NCBI GenBank assembly: GCA_945876095.1
Contig: CAMCMP010000009.1
Location: 1 to 64,000 of the forward strand
DNA from: Chitinophaga pinensis
Lineage (GTDB): Bacteria; Bacteroidota; Bacteroidia; Chitinophagales; Chitinophagaceae
Direction: 5' to 3'
Length of the DNA stretch: 64,000 bases
Shown: positions 9,046 through 17,426 of the stretch, one piece after another
How positions within the stretch are numbered: the first letter of the stretch is position 1
How the letters are laid out: every line of letters starts with the position of its first letter
Notes under the pieces: model-generated
Database searches by the model: none
The model's input: only the letters and a program-made list of their open reading frames with translations
Told to the model about the DNA's origin: nothing
Made by a program: the position numbers and the translations under genes

Positions 9046-9891
9046 ATGCGTAAATTATTTTTAATTTTTTTAACTATTGTAATCGGATTTGCTTCTTTTG
9101 CCCAAAAGTCAAAAAAGGATTTAATGATTCAAAAGAAGCAGCGAATCAATGCACTCGTAAAACAGGAGGAGGAAGGAGTGGTTTCTTATCATCAACAAAC
9201 AGCATTTGGAATTAAACTTGCTTCGGATGGCTATGGTGGTTTTTTTGAGGTGGGTAAATCTAAGTCAGTTAAAAAATCCTTATTATTTCAATTTGAGTTG
9301 ACAGAAAGAAAACATTCAAAGGAAGAAAAGCAAAGCAATGTGAATATACCTTCTTCACCTTTTGTATTTGGAAAAATTAATTATTTCTACCCTATAAAGT
9401 TAGGGGTGCAGCAACAATATTTACTAGGTAACAAAACTAACAGAAACGGAATTAGTGTTACAGGGAATTTTGGTGGAGGTATTTCTTTAGCTTTATTAAG
9501 ACCCTATAATCTTGAAGTTAATGATATGAATAAAGGAGGTCGTAAGTTGATTAGATATGAATCTTCTGATAGTTCATTGTATTCAAATTCTGGTAGATAT
9601 ACACATATTGCAGATAGTGTATTGTTCACAAATTCAAGTTTACTCGGATTCATGCAAGTATCTGGTGGAGGATTTACAAAAGGCTGGAATCAATTAAAGG
9701 TTACTCCTGGCATTTATACAAAGGCATCTTTGAGATTTGATTATGGTAAATATAATGAGCAGCTCAGTGCTTTAGAAGTAGGATTAATGGCAGAGATTTA
9801 TTCTAAGGCAATTCCTCAATTGGTTTATTCAAAAGCTAGCCAATATTTTGTAAGTGTCTATGTTTCTATTTTATTTGGAAAGAGGAAATAA
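9046..9891 (+). CDS. Secreted hypothetical protein, possible outer-membrane barrel
   Basis: I do not recognise the family with certainty. A clear signal peptide is seen (MRKLFLIFLTIVIGFASFAQ, probable cleavage after the Ala before QK). The mature part has a charged N-terminal linker (residues 20-45), then alternating hydrophobic and polar segments with many Gly, Tyr and Ser residues and a final aromatic-rich strand (YFVSVYVSILFG). This pattern fits a small outer-membrane beta-barrel of about 260 residues. It is alone between OsmC and lipA. Confidence 0.7.
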   Translation: MRKLFLIFLTIVIGFASFAQKSKKDLMIQKKQRINALVKQEEEGVVSYHQQTAFGIKLASDGYGGFFEVGKSKSVKKSLLFQFELTERKHSKEEKQSNVNIPSSPFVFGKINYFYPIKLGVQQQYLLGNKTNRNGISVTGNFGGGISLALLRPYNLEVNDMNKGGRKLIRYESSDSSLYSNSGRYTHIADSVLFTNSSLLGFMQVSGGGFTKGWNQLKVTPGIYTKASLRFDYGKYNEQLSALEVGLMAEIYSKAIPQLVYSKASQYFVSVYVSILFGKRK

Positions 9892-10022
9892 AAGATATTT
9901 TTTAAATGGGTTCCATTCTGGATAAGTTGGGTTGTACAAAGTTGTTTACTTATCAATTGTTACCATTAATTTTGTTTAATAATTCAATTTATTCAGTGTT
10001 TAGCAAAATATAATTTTACTTA

Positions 10023-10943
10023 ATGATAGAGTTACCGGTTATTGATGGATTAGTAGAGCAAAAAGTTAAAAAGCCTAACTGGCTAAGGGTAAAATTACCT
10101 ATTGGAGAGTCGTATAAGGAAGTTCGTAATCTGGTAGATACCCATCAGCTACACACTATTTGTGAAAGTGGTAATTGTCCTAATATGGGTGAATGTTGGG
10201 GTGAGGGGACTGCAACTTTTATGATATTGGGTAATATTTGTACCCGGAGTTGTGGTTTTTGTGCAGTTGCTACTGGTAAGCCTGATCCAGTAGATTGGGA
10301 TGAGCCTCAGCGGGTAGCTGAAGCAATTCATTTAATGAAAGTCAAGCATGCGGTAGTAACCTCCGTGGATAGGGATGAAATAGTAGATGGTGGAAGTATC
10401 GTATGGTTTAACACAATCAAGGCAATTAAAGCATTGAATCCAACCACTACCTTGGAAACCTTAATTCCTGATTTTAAAGCTGAAAAGGAAAATATCCAGA
10501 GAATTATCGAAGCAAGTCCAGAAGTGGTATCTCATAATATTGAAACCGTAGAAAGGTTAACCAAACAGGTGCGCATACAAGCTAAATATTGGAGAAGTAT
10601 GGAAACCCTTCGTATTTTGAAAGAAGGGGGGATGCGCACTAAAAGTGGAATCATGTTAGGTTTGGGAGAATCTAAACAAGAAGTAATTCAAACAATGCAA
10701 GATTTACAGGATAGTCAGGTTGATGTAATAACAATTGGTCAGTACCTGCAACCTAGTAAAAAGCATTTGCAAGTCCAACGTTTTGTTCATCCAGATGAGT
10801 TTAAAGAACTAAGAGAAATTGGTTATAACATGGGCTTTGATTATGTGGAAAGTGGACCATTGGTGCGATCTTCTTATCATAGTGAAAAGCATGTGATAGC
10901 AGGATGGGGTAGACAAAAATGGCAAGAGGAAAAATTTGTTTAA
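10023..10943 (+). CDS. lipA: Lipoyl synthase
   Basis: Radical SAM enzyme that inserts two sulfurs into octanoyl groups on lipoyl domains. Auxiliary cluster ligands are C47, C52 and C58 ([12 protein letters not shown]). The radical SAM cluster is C73-x3-C77-x2-C80 (CTRSCGFC). The C-terminal RSSYHSEK motif, whose serine binds the auxiliary cluster, is intact. 306 residues, normal length. No lipB is adjacent. Confidence 0.97.
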   Translation: MIELPVIDGLVEQKVKKPNWLRVKLPIGESYKEVRNLVDTHQLHTICESGNCPNMGECWGEGTATFMILGNICTRSCGFCAVATGKPDPVDWDEPQRVAEAIHLMKVKHAVVTSVDRDEIVDGGSIVWFNTIKAIKALNPTTTLETLIPDFKAEKENIQRIIEASPEVVSHNIETVERLTKQVRIQAKYWRSMETLRILKEGGMRTKSGIMLGLGESKQEVIQTMQDLQDSQVDVITIGQYLQPSKKHLQVQRFVHPDEFKELREIGYNMGFDYVESGPLVRSSYHSEKHVIAGWGRQKWQEEKFV

Positions 10944-10996
10944 ATTAAGTACCTCATTGTCAGTTATTTATAGACTGTACCTTAATTATTTTTTTA
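10943..10996 (+). terminator. Terminator of lipA
   Basis: A hairpin with an outer stem AATTAAGTAC/GTACCTTAATT (one bulged base) and inner CAGT/ACTG pairing starts right at the lipA stop and is followed by a run of seven T. Confidence 0.6.
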
Positions 10997-11036
10997 GTAA
11001 AAAAGAATGATTTCATGTATAGGACATCCTAAATAC

Positions 11037-11996
11037 TTATAAATTCCATACCAGTGCACTTGCACCTAAAATTGCAGCATCGGCTTCTTTCAATTCACTA
11101 AAAAGTAATTTCACTTTGTTTTGATAAATAGGAAGCAAGTTAGCTTCCATATGTTTGCGAGTTGGGTTAATTAATAAATTACCTGCTTTGGTAAGTCCTC
11201 CAAATAAAATGATAGCTTCAGGTGAAGAGAACATAACGAAGTTGGCTAGTGATTCACCCAAAATCTGGCCTGTGAATTCAAAAATTTTATTCGCGATATT
11301 ATCACCTTGCATGGCACAGTCATAGACCGTTTCGCTGGTTAGTTCATTAATTCTATAATTGCGGAGTAAACTGTCGGTATCTGGCTGAGTAGTCAGCATT
11401 TCAATGGCTGTTTCCCTAACACCAGTAGCAGAGGCATAGGACTCAAGACTACCTCTCATACCAGTTGATTTGTGCATTCTTCCACCCGGACGAATGATGG
11501 TATGTCCTAGTTCACCAGCAAACCCGTCATAACCTAATAAAATCTTACCGTCTATAACAATCCCACTTCCTACACCTGTACCAAGAGTAATGGTAATAAA
11601 ATGCTTGATGTCTTTAGTACAACCGTACATCATTTCACCGACTGCAGCAGCATTGGCATCATTGGTAAGTCGGGTGGTAAGTTTGAATTTTTTCTCAATC
11701 AAATCAGCAATGGGTATAATCCCTTTCCATTTTAAATTGGGAGCATATTCAATGGTACCTGTATAAAAATTTCCGTTGGGAGCACCCATTCCAATTCCAA
11801 CAAAATTATCAATTCCGCCAACTCGGTCAATCATTGGCATTAATTTGGCACTCATGTCATCTATAAAATCTTCTACCACAGCATGTTCATTGCTCGGCAC
11901 TCGATCCTGCTCAAGTATTTGTCCATTCCTATCTACAATTCCAAATTTTGCGGTGGTTCCGCCTATGTCAATTCCTACTGCGTATTTTTTATGCAT
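11037..11996 (-). CDS. ROK family sugar kinase (glucokinase-like)
   Basis: Phosphorylates a hexose, probably glucose, with ATP. N-terminal phosphate motif GIDIGGTTAKFGIVD, second phosphate motif ITLGTGVGSGIVIDG, and sugar-binding EPGH-type segment GELGHTIIRPGG. The usual ROK zinc motif (CxCGxxGCxE) is absent: this protein reads GGRMHKSTGMRGSLES, with the cysteines replaced. 319 residues, normal length. It is next to glgA and glgC on the opposite strand, which fits a role feeding glucose 6-phosphate to glycogen. Confidence 0.88.
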   Translation of the reverse strand: MHKKYAVGIDIGGTTAKFGIVDRNGQILEQDRVPSNEHAVVEDFIDDMSAKLMPMIDRVGGIDNFVGIGMGAPNGNFYTGTIEYAPNLKWKGIIPIADLIEKKFKLTTRLTNDANAAAVGEMMYGCTKDIKHFITITLGTGVGSGIVIDGKILLGYDGFAGELGHTIIRPGGRMHKSTGMRGSLESYASATGVRETAIEMLTTQPDTDSLLRNYRINELTSETVYDCAMQGDNIANKIFEFTGQILGESLANFVMFSSPEAIILFGGLTKAGNLLINPTRKHMEANLLPIYQNKVKLLFSELKEADAAILGASALVWNL

Positions 11997-12224
11997 ATTT
12001 CAATCTATTGAAAAAATAATTTATTTATAGTCCAAGTTTGACATTTTTCCTCAACTCAGTAAAATGTATTTTTTTAATTGGCTCATTTAGATTTTTAAAT
12101 GAAGCGTATTTTTTAAAGTTACCCAATGTAGAATATTTTTTGCACTAGGAAAAATTTTCATTTGATAATTTGTTTCTTGCAAAATACTACTTAATTTCAA
12201 GGACATTAATTCTTTATATATTCA

Positions 12225-13640
12225 ATGGAAATATTACATGTTAGTGCAGAATGTTATCCAGTAGCTAAGGTAGGTGGTTTAGGTGATGTAGTGGGGGCGC
12301 TTCCAAAATATCAAAATCAATTGGGCCATACTGCAAAAGTTGTTTTACCAATGTATCGTACTAAGTTTTTATTCGACCACCAATTTGATACTGTCCATCA
12401 GGGTTCATTCGACATGGGTGAACATTGGTTTAATTACTCCATTATTAAAGAAAGAAAAAATATCCTTGGCTTTGATTTGTACCTAGTAGATATTAATGGA
12501 ATGCTGGATAGGCAATCTGTTTATGGCTATGGTGACGATTCAGAGCGATTTACCGCCTTTCAAATAGCGGTAGTTGATTGGTTGTCTCAGTGGAAACATC
12601 AACCTGATATAGTGCATGTTCACGATCATCATACAGGTTTAATTCCCTTTATGATGCAATACTGTACTGCTTATCGACATTTAGCCGAAGTAGCCACTGT
12701 TCTTACCATTCACAATGCTCAATATCAGGGATGGATGGGCTGGGATAAATCGAGATACCTTCCCGACTGGGATAGTTTTGATTGGGGTAAGTTGGACTGG
12801 CAAAACAATATCAATCCATTAGCATCTGCAGTAAAATGTGCTCGTGTAGTCACTACCGTTAGTCAGCGGTACCTCGAGGAGATGCGTCAAAATGCGAATG
12901 GATTAGAAAAGTTATTTGATTATGAGCAGGGAAAATTTATAGGAATCTTAAATGGAATTGACACTGAAGTCTGGGATCCTTTGGTAGATTCATATATCAA
13001 TCCAAATTTCAATGTAAAAGATGCTTCTTCTGGAAAGCTGGGTAATAAAAAGATTTTGTGTGAGCAGTTTAATCTGGATTTCGAAAAACCTTTATTCATA
13101 TTTATTGGTCGATTGGTTTACGAAAAAGCTGCCGATCTACTTCCACAGGTTATCTATGATTCGATTCAACATATGGAAGGTAAAATGAATTTTCTGGTTT
13201 TGGGAAGTGGCGATAGTTCTGTTGAAGCAGAACTTGAAAATATGAAAAGTCAATTAGTAGGTTATTATAATTCTAAGATCGGCTACAATGAACAATTGAG
13301 TCATCAAATGTATGCAGGGGCCGATTTTTTACTAATGCCCAGTAGGGTAGAGCCTTGTGGACTTAATCAAATGTATGCAATGAGATATGGTACCATACCA
13401 ATTGTTAGAAATACTGGAGGATTGCAGGATACTGTAAAAGATTTTGGTGAACCAAAAGGCTATGGAATTTGTTTTAATGATGCAACGGTTTGGGATATTA
13501 CACACTCTATTTATAGGGCGTTGGAAATTTATAATCAGCCAAAATTGTTAAAACAACTGGTGACTAAAATTATGAAATTAGATAATAGCTGGCAAACTAG
13601 TGCCAAAAAGTATCTTGATCTTTACCAAAGTATACTCTAA
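12225..13640 (+). CDS. glgA: Glycogen synthase (ADP-glucose type)
   Basis: GT5 glycosyltransferase extending alpha-1,4-glucan from ADP-glucose. The N-terminal motif K15-VGGLGDVVGALP binds ADP-glucose. The C-terminal Rossmann domain contains FIGRLVYEKAADLLP and the acid/retaining motif MPSRVEPCGLNQMYAMRYG. 471 residues, complete. It is 68 bases upstream of glgC on the same strand, so the two probably form a glycogen operon. Confidence 0.95.
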   Translation: MEILHVSAECYPVAKVGGLGDVVGALPKYQNQLGHTAKVVLPMYRTKFLFDHQFDTVHQGSFDMGEHWFNYSIIKERKNILGFDLYLVDINGMLDRQSVYGYGDDSERFTAFQIAVVDWLSQWKHQPDIVHVHDHHTGLIPFMMQYCTAYRHLAEVATVLTIHNAQYQGWMGWDKSRYLPDWDSFDWGKLDWQNNINPLASAVKCARVVTTVSQRYLEEMRQNANGLEKLFDYEQGKFIGILNGIDTEVWDPLVDSYINPNFNVKDASSGKLGNKKILCEQFNLDFEKPLFIFIGRLVYEKAADLLPQVIYDSIQHMEGKMNFLVLGSGDSSVEAELENMKSQLVGYYNSKIGYNEQLSHQMYAGADFLLMPSRVEPCGLNQMYAMRYGTIPIVRNTGGLQDTVKDFGEPKGYGICFNDATVWDITHSIYRALEIYNQPKLLKQLVTKIMKLDNSWQTSAKKYLDLYQSIL

Positions 13641-13708
13641 TGTTAAAATTAATATCTACATTTTTTTATATATTAAATAAATAATAAATTAAAATTTTTT
13701 ACTAAAAT

Positions 13709-14986
13709 ATGGAAACTGCATCAGTAATTTCAATTGTATTGGGAGGAGGAGCTGGATCAAGATTATACCCTTTAACTGCTTCTAGAAGTAAGCCTGCAGT
13801 TCCTATTGCAGGAAAATATAGGTTGGTAGATATACCTATTTCTAATTGTATCAACTCTAGTCTAAATCGTATTTTAGTGCTTACTCAATTTAATTCTGCC
13901 TCTTTAAATCGGCATATTAAAAATACGTATCAGTTTAGCATTTTTAGTAAGGGGTTTGTTGATATTCTAGCAGCTGAGCAAACTCCTGACAATCCAAAAT
14001 GGTTTCAAGGGACTGCTGATGCGGTGAGACAATCATTAAGACATATCGTTAATTACGATTTTGAATATGTATTAATATTGAGTGGTGATCAGCTATATCA
14101 AATGGATTTTGCTGAAATGATTGATAACCATATTTCCAAAGGGGCAGATATTTCTATTGCAACTATTCCTGTAGGTGAAAGAGATGCACCTGAATTTGGT
14201 ATTTTAAAGTCAAATGATGAACAAACGATTACCTCATTTATTGAGAAACCCGCAAAAGACAGGTTGCCTGAATGGATCAGTGATACGGGTGATGAGATGA
14301 AATCGCAAGGTAGAAGTTACTTGGCTTCTATGGGTATTTATGTTTTTAGTAGAAAGTTATTATTTAATCTGCTAGAAAATGAAAATAAAGATGCTACTGA
14401 TTTTGGTAAAGAAATAATACCTAGTTCCATCGAAAAGTACAATGTGGTAAGTTTTCAATACGATGGGTACTGGACGGATATTGGTAATATTCACTCTTTT
14501 TTTGAAGCCAATCTGTCCTTGACATTGGATATGCCTCCCTTTAATTTATTTGATAATCAAAAAACTGTATATAGTCATGCAAGGATGTTGCCACCTGCCA
14601 AAATAAGCGGAACAACTTTAGAAAAAACAATCATTGCTGAAGGGGCAATTATCAATGGAAGTAGAATTGAAAATAGCGTGATTGGTATTCGAAGTAGAAT
14701 AGGACATGGTTCTACCGTTTTAAGTTGTTATATAATGGGAAATGATTTTTATGAAACCGTAGCTGATATCGAAGGCAATGGTGGAAAAAATATTCCTACA
14801 ATTGGAATTGGAGATCGATGTTATATTAAAAATGCCATTGTTGATAAAAACTGCAGAATTGGAAATGATGTTCGAATAAATGGGGGAAACCATTTATCCA
14901 ATTCCGACCATTCTCTTTATTCAGTAAAGGATGGAATTGTAGTTATTAAAAAAGGGGCTGTATTATCAGATGGTTTTGTTATTTAG
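13709..14986 (+). CDS. glgC: Glucose-1-phosphate adenylyltransferase
   Basis: Makes ADP-glucose, the committed step in bacterial glycogen synthesis. The N-terminal nucleotidyltransferase motif begins VLGGGAGSRLYPLTASRSKP, followed by the allosteric and ATP-binding region. The catalytic ILSGDQLYQMDF and substrate lysine motif FIEKP are present. From about residue 300 there are left-handed beta-helix hexapeptides (IIAEGAIINGSRIENSVIG). 425 residues. Directly follows glgA. Confidence 0.95.
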   Translation: METASVISIVLGGGAGSRLYPLTASRSKPAVPIAGKYRLVDIPISNCINSSLNRILVLTQFNSASLNRHIKNTYQFSIFSKGFVDILAAEQTPDNPKWFQGTADAVRQSLRHIVNYDFEYVLILSGDQLYQMDFAEMIDNHISKGADISIATIPVGERDAPEFGILKSNDEQTITSFIEKPAKDRLPEWISDTGDEMKSQGRSYLASMGIYVFSRKLLFNLLENENKDATDFGKEIIPSSIEKYNVVSFQYDGYWTDIGNIHSFFEANLSLTLDMPPFNLFDNQKTVYSHARMLPPAKISGTTLEKTIIAEGAIINGSRIENSVIGIRSRIGHGSTVLSCYIMGNDFYETVADIEGNGGKNIPTIGIGDRCYIKNAIVDKNCRIGNDVRINGGNHLSNSDHSLYSVKDGIVVIKKGAVLSDGFVI

Positions 14987-15038
14987 TTTTTGATATATCA
15001 TTTAAAATCAGTTATTTTCTAGCAAATAAAAAATTTAA

Positions 15039-15066
15039 TTTAAATGTCCCGAAGGGATGATTTAAA
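15039..15066. other. Hairpin downstream of glgC
   Basis: Inverted repeat TTTAAAT(g)TCCC, loop GAA, GGGA(tg)ATTTAAA. There is no T run after it, so it may be a weak terminator or a stabilising 3' hairpin of the glg transcript. Confidence 0.45.
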
Positions 15067-15113
15067 AAAATGAAATAAATTTACTTTTATGCTAATTACA
15101 GTTCATTTTCTTT

Positions 15114-15121
15114 TAATTTTG
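15114..15121 (+). promoter_or_regulatory. -7 box of the aminotransferase gene
   Basis: TAATTTTG fits TAnnTTTG and ends 18 bases before the ATG at 15140. No clear TTTG was seen at the ideal upstream spacing. Confidence 0.45.
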
Positions 15122-15139
15122 CGTTTCAATTTATAATTC

Positions 15140-16330
15140 ATGCAACTATCTTCTTTGTTAGACCGTTTTTCGGAACCAGAAACTTTAAAAATGGCCAAAT
15201 TGGGCCGTGAACTTAGGGCCAAAGGAATCGATGTAATTGACCTTAGTCTTGGTGAACCCGATTTTGATACTCCTCAACACATTAAGGATGCAGCTATTAA
15301 GGCCATCCATGATAATTTTAGTCATTATACGCCTGTAGCAGGTTACCTAGATTTGCGCGAAGCTGTTTGTACCAAATTGAAAAGGGATAATCAACTTGAT
15401 TATAAACCTGAAAATATTGTTACTTCCACAGGTGCCAAACAAAGTTTAGCCAATGCAATTTTAGCTGTGGTTGATGAAGGAGAGGAAGTAATCATCCCCA
15501 CTCCGTATTGGGTTACTTATTCTGAATTGGTAAAAATTGCCAGAGCAAAAGTAGTTGAGGTTCATACCTCTTTAGAGAGCGGTTTTAAGATTACTCCTCA
15601 ACAATTGGAGGCTGCTATTACTCCTAAATCAAAGATTTTTTTATTCTCATCTCCTTGTAATCCATCGGGTGCTGTATATAGCAAAGCTGAATTGGAAGCA
15701 TTGGCGGTGGTGTTTAGAAAATATCCTAACCTGTATATTATTTCTGATGAAATATATGAATACATCAATTTTGTTGGGAAGCATGAAAGCATTGCTCAAT
15801 TTGATGATCTAAAGGATCGTGTTATAATTGTCAATGGTTTAAGTAAAGGTTTTGCGATGACTGGCTGGCGCCTTGGATATATTGCTTCCAATGTAGACAT
15901 CGCAAAAGGTTGTGAGAAATTGCAAGGTCAATTTACTAGTGGCACCTGTTCTATTACTCAAAAAGCTGCTGTAGTGGCTTTGACAACTGATTTAAAACCT
16001 TCTATGGAAATGGCAGAGGAATTTACTAGAAGAAGAGCTCGAGTTATGGATTTAATCAAAGATATCCCAGGATTCAAATGTACTGAACCTGAAGGAGCAT
16101 TTTATATTTTCCCAGACATATCCTATTATTATGGAAAAACAGACGGCGTCACTACCATTACCAATTCTGCTGATTTTTCTATGTATTTACTTCATACCGC
16201 CCATGTGTCTTCTGTAATGGGAGAGGCTTTTGGAGAACCTAAATGTGTTCGTTTTTCCTTTGCAAATAGTATGGTAAATATTGATAGAGCATGGGTAAGA
16301 ATTAAAGAAGCATTGGCTAAACTTAATTAA
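15140..16330 (+). CDS. Class I aminotransferase (aspartate aminotransferase-like)
   Basis: PLP-dependent fold-type I aminotransferase, probably interconverting aspartate and 2-oxoglutarate with oxaloacetate and glutamate. Seen: substrate loop LGEPDFDTP, PLP-ring contacts STGAKQSL and SSPCNPSGAVYS, Asp in IISDEIYEYI, Schiff-base lysine near residue 236 in NGLSKGFAMTGWRLGY, and the carboxylate-binding Arg in CVRFSFANS. 396 residues, complete. It resembles the AspB/1-gamma subgroup; exact specificity is not certain. Confidence 0.9.
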   Translation: MQLSSLLDRFSEPETLKMAKLGRELRAKGIDVIDLSLGEPDFDTPQHIKDAAIKAIHDNFSHYTPVAGYLDLREAVCTKLKRDNQLDYKPENIVTSTGAKQSLANAILAVVDEGEEVIIPTPYWVTYSELVKIARAKVVEVHTSLESGFKITPQQLEAAITPKSKIFLFSSPCNPSGAVYSKAELEALAVVFRKYPNLYIISDEIYEYINFVGKHESIAQFDDLKDRVIIVNGLSKGFAMTGWRLGYIASNVDIAKGCEKLQGQFTSGTCSITQKAAVVALTTDLKPSMEMAEEFTRRRARVMDLIKDIPGFKCTEPEGAFYIFPDISYYYGKTDGVTTITNSADFSMYLLHTAHVSSVMGEAFGEPKCVRFSFANSMVNIDRAWVRIKEALAKLN

Positions 16331-16477
16331 TCTGCCTCTTTTTAGAAGCTAACAATAATAGCTAAATATTCTTCTTTTGAGTTAATTTTACTCCCATTGA
16401 ACAAAGTAAAATATATAATCAATTAAAGATGTTATTCAGTCAGCCGTTGTGAGACTGAGGGTGAGCAACGTTATATT

Positions 16478-16984
16478 ATGGAGAAAGATGATTTACATTG
16501 GTTTGCAGTTTATACGAAACCAAGATGGGAAAAAAAAGTGGCAGGTATATTGGATAACAATGGTATAGAAAACTATTGTCCTCTTAATAAAGTAATAAAG
16601 CAGTGGAGCGATCGTAAAAAAGTTATATTGGAACCCCTTTTTAAGTCCTATGTATTTGTTAGAGTAAAAGATTCAGAAAAATGGGACCTTAAAAATATCA
16701 ACGGGATTCTCAATTTTGTTTATTGGCTTGGTAAACCAGCAAGGATTAAGGAGGAAGATATTTTTACGATCAAAAAATTTTTAAATGAATTTTCTGATGT
16801 ACAGATTGAAGAAGTTTCTAGATTAACCGTAAATTCTAAAGTAAGAATAAAACAAGGTTTATTAATGAATTACAATGGTGTGCTAGTTGAAATCAATGGG
16901 AGCAGGGCAAAGGTTAGAATTGAAACAATGGGAGTACAATTGAGTGCAAATTTTGATAAGAAAAATTTGGAACCGGTTGTTTGA
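16478..16984 (+). CDS. UpxY/RfaH-type NusG paralogue (transcription antiterminator)
   Basis: 168-residue specialised NusG homologue. The N-terminal NGN domain has the typical WFAVYTKPRWEKKVA opening and FKSYVFVRV, and a KOW domain follows from about residue 112 (VNSKVRIKQGLLMNYNGVLVEI). In Bacteroidota such proteins usually open capsule or exopolysaccharide operons and suppress early termination there. Here no polysaccharide gene follows; instead an intrinsic terminator closes the gene 34 bases downstream. Its leader has a short CGTTG/CAACG inverted repeat just before the start. Confidence 0.88.
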   Translation: MEKDDLHWFAVYTKPRWEKKVAGILDNNGIENYCPLNKVIKQWSDRKKVILEPLFKSYVFVRVKDSEKWDLKNINGILNFVYWLGKPARIKEEDIFTIKKFLNEFSDVQIEEVSRLTVNSKVRIKQGLLMNYNGVLVEINGSRAKVRIETMGVQLSANFDKKNLEPVV

Positions 16985-17017
16985 AAAATAGGGACTATCT
17001 TATAAAGTGTGTAAGTG

Positions 17018-17053
17018 AAAAATAGTTGGGCTTAAACCCCAACTATTTTTTTT
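17018..17053 (+). terminator. Terminator of the NusG-like gene
   Basis: A perfect 13-bp stem (17018-17030 with 17038-17050, loop CTTAAAC) runs into a tract of eight T. One of the clearest intrinsic terminators in the window. Confidence 0.92.
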
Positions 17054-17412
17054 ACTTTAAACCAAACACCCGTTATGAAAAAAGGAAGACTTTTTATCAC
17101 CCTCTGTTAATTGTTAAAATACGTTTAGGTGGAATTAGCAATAAAAATTTCTATAATCGTCTTGTTGGTAGTAGAAATGATTATCTAGCTATGAAAAAAA
17201 TATTTTTTTCATGGTTGGCGGATATTTTAAAACCAATTAGTATAAATATTCAAACTCTATAATCCTTCACCAATTTCTTTAATTTCCTAATTTATTATTA
17301 ATTACATCATTCAATTGTAGGTATTTTTTCATTATTGAGGTCCAATCGTTTTTTTATTTAAAATTCTGTTTATTTCTATTACTTTATAGCTTTTCCTTGT
17401 TTCTATTTATAT
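17054..17412. other. Intergenic region with a possible degraded S16-like reading frame
   Basis: This gap has no confident gene. An open frame at 17026-17262 starts inside the terminator. From 17113 it reads VKIRLGGISNKNFYNRLVGS, which loosely resembles the N-terminus of ribosomal protein S16, followed by SWLADILKP, loosely like its later WL..GAQP segment. The middle of S16 is missing. It could be a decayed fragment or chance. The rest is AT-rich and leads into the ABC transporter promoter. Confidence 0.3.
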
Positions 17413-17420
17413 TACTTTTG
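17413..17420 (+). promoter_or_regulatory. -7 box of the ABC exporter gene
   Basis: TACTTTTG matches TAnnTTTG and ends seven bases before the ATG at 17427, implying a leaderless or almost leaderless transcript. Confidence 0.55.
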
Positions 17421-17426
17421 CAATGA

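Noticed and set aside
16440..16477. JUMPstart/ops-like element before the NusG-like gene
   Set aside because: Only a 5-bp inverted repeat (CGTTG/CAACG) is seen; no recognisable ops core sequence.
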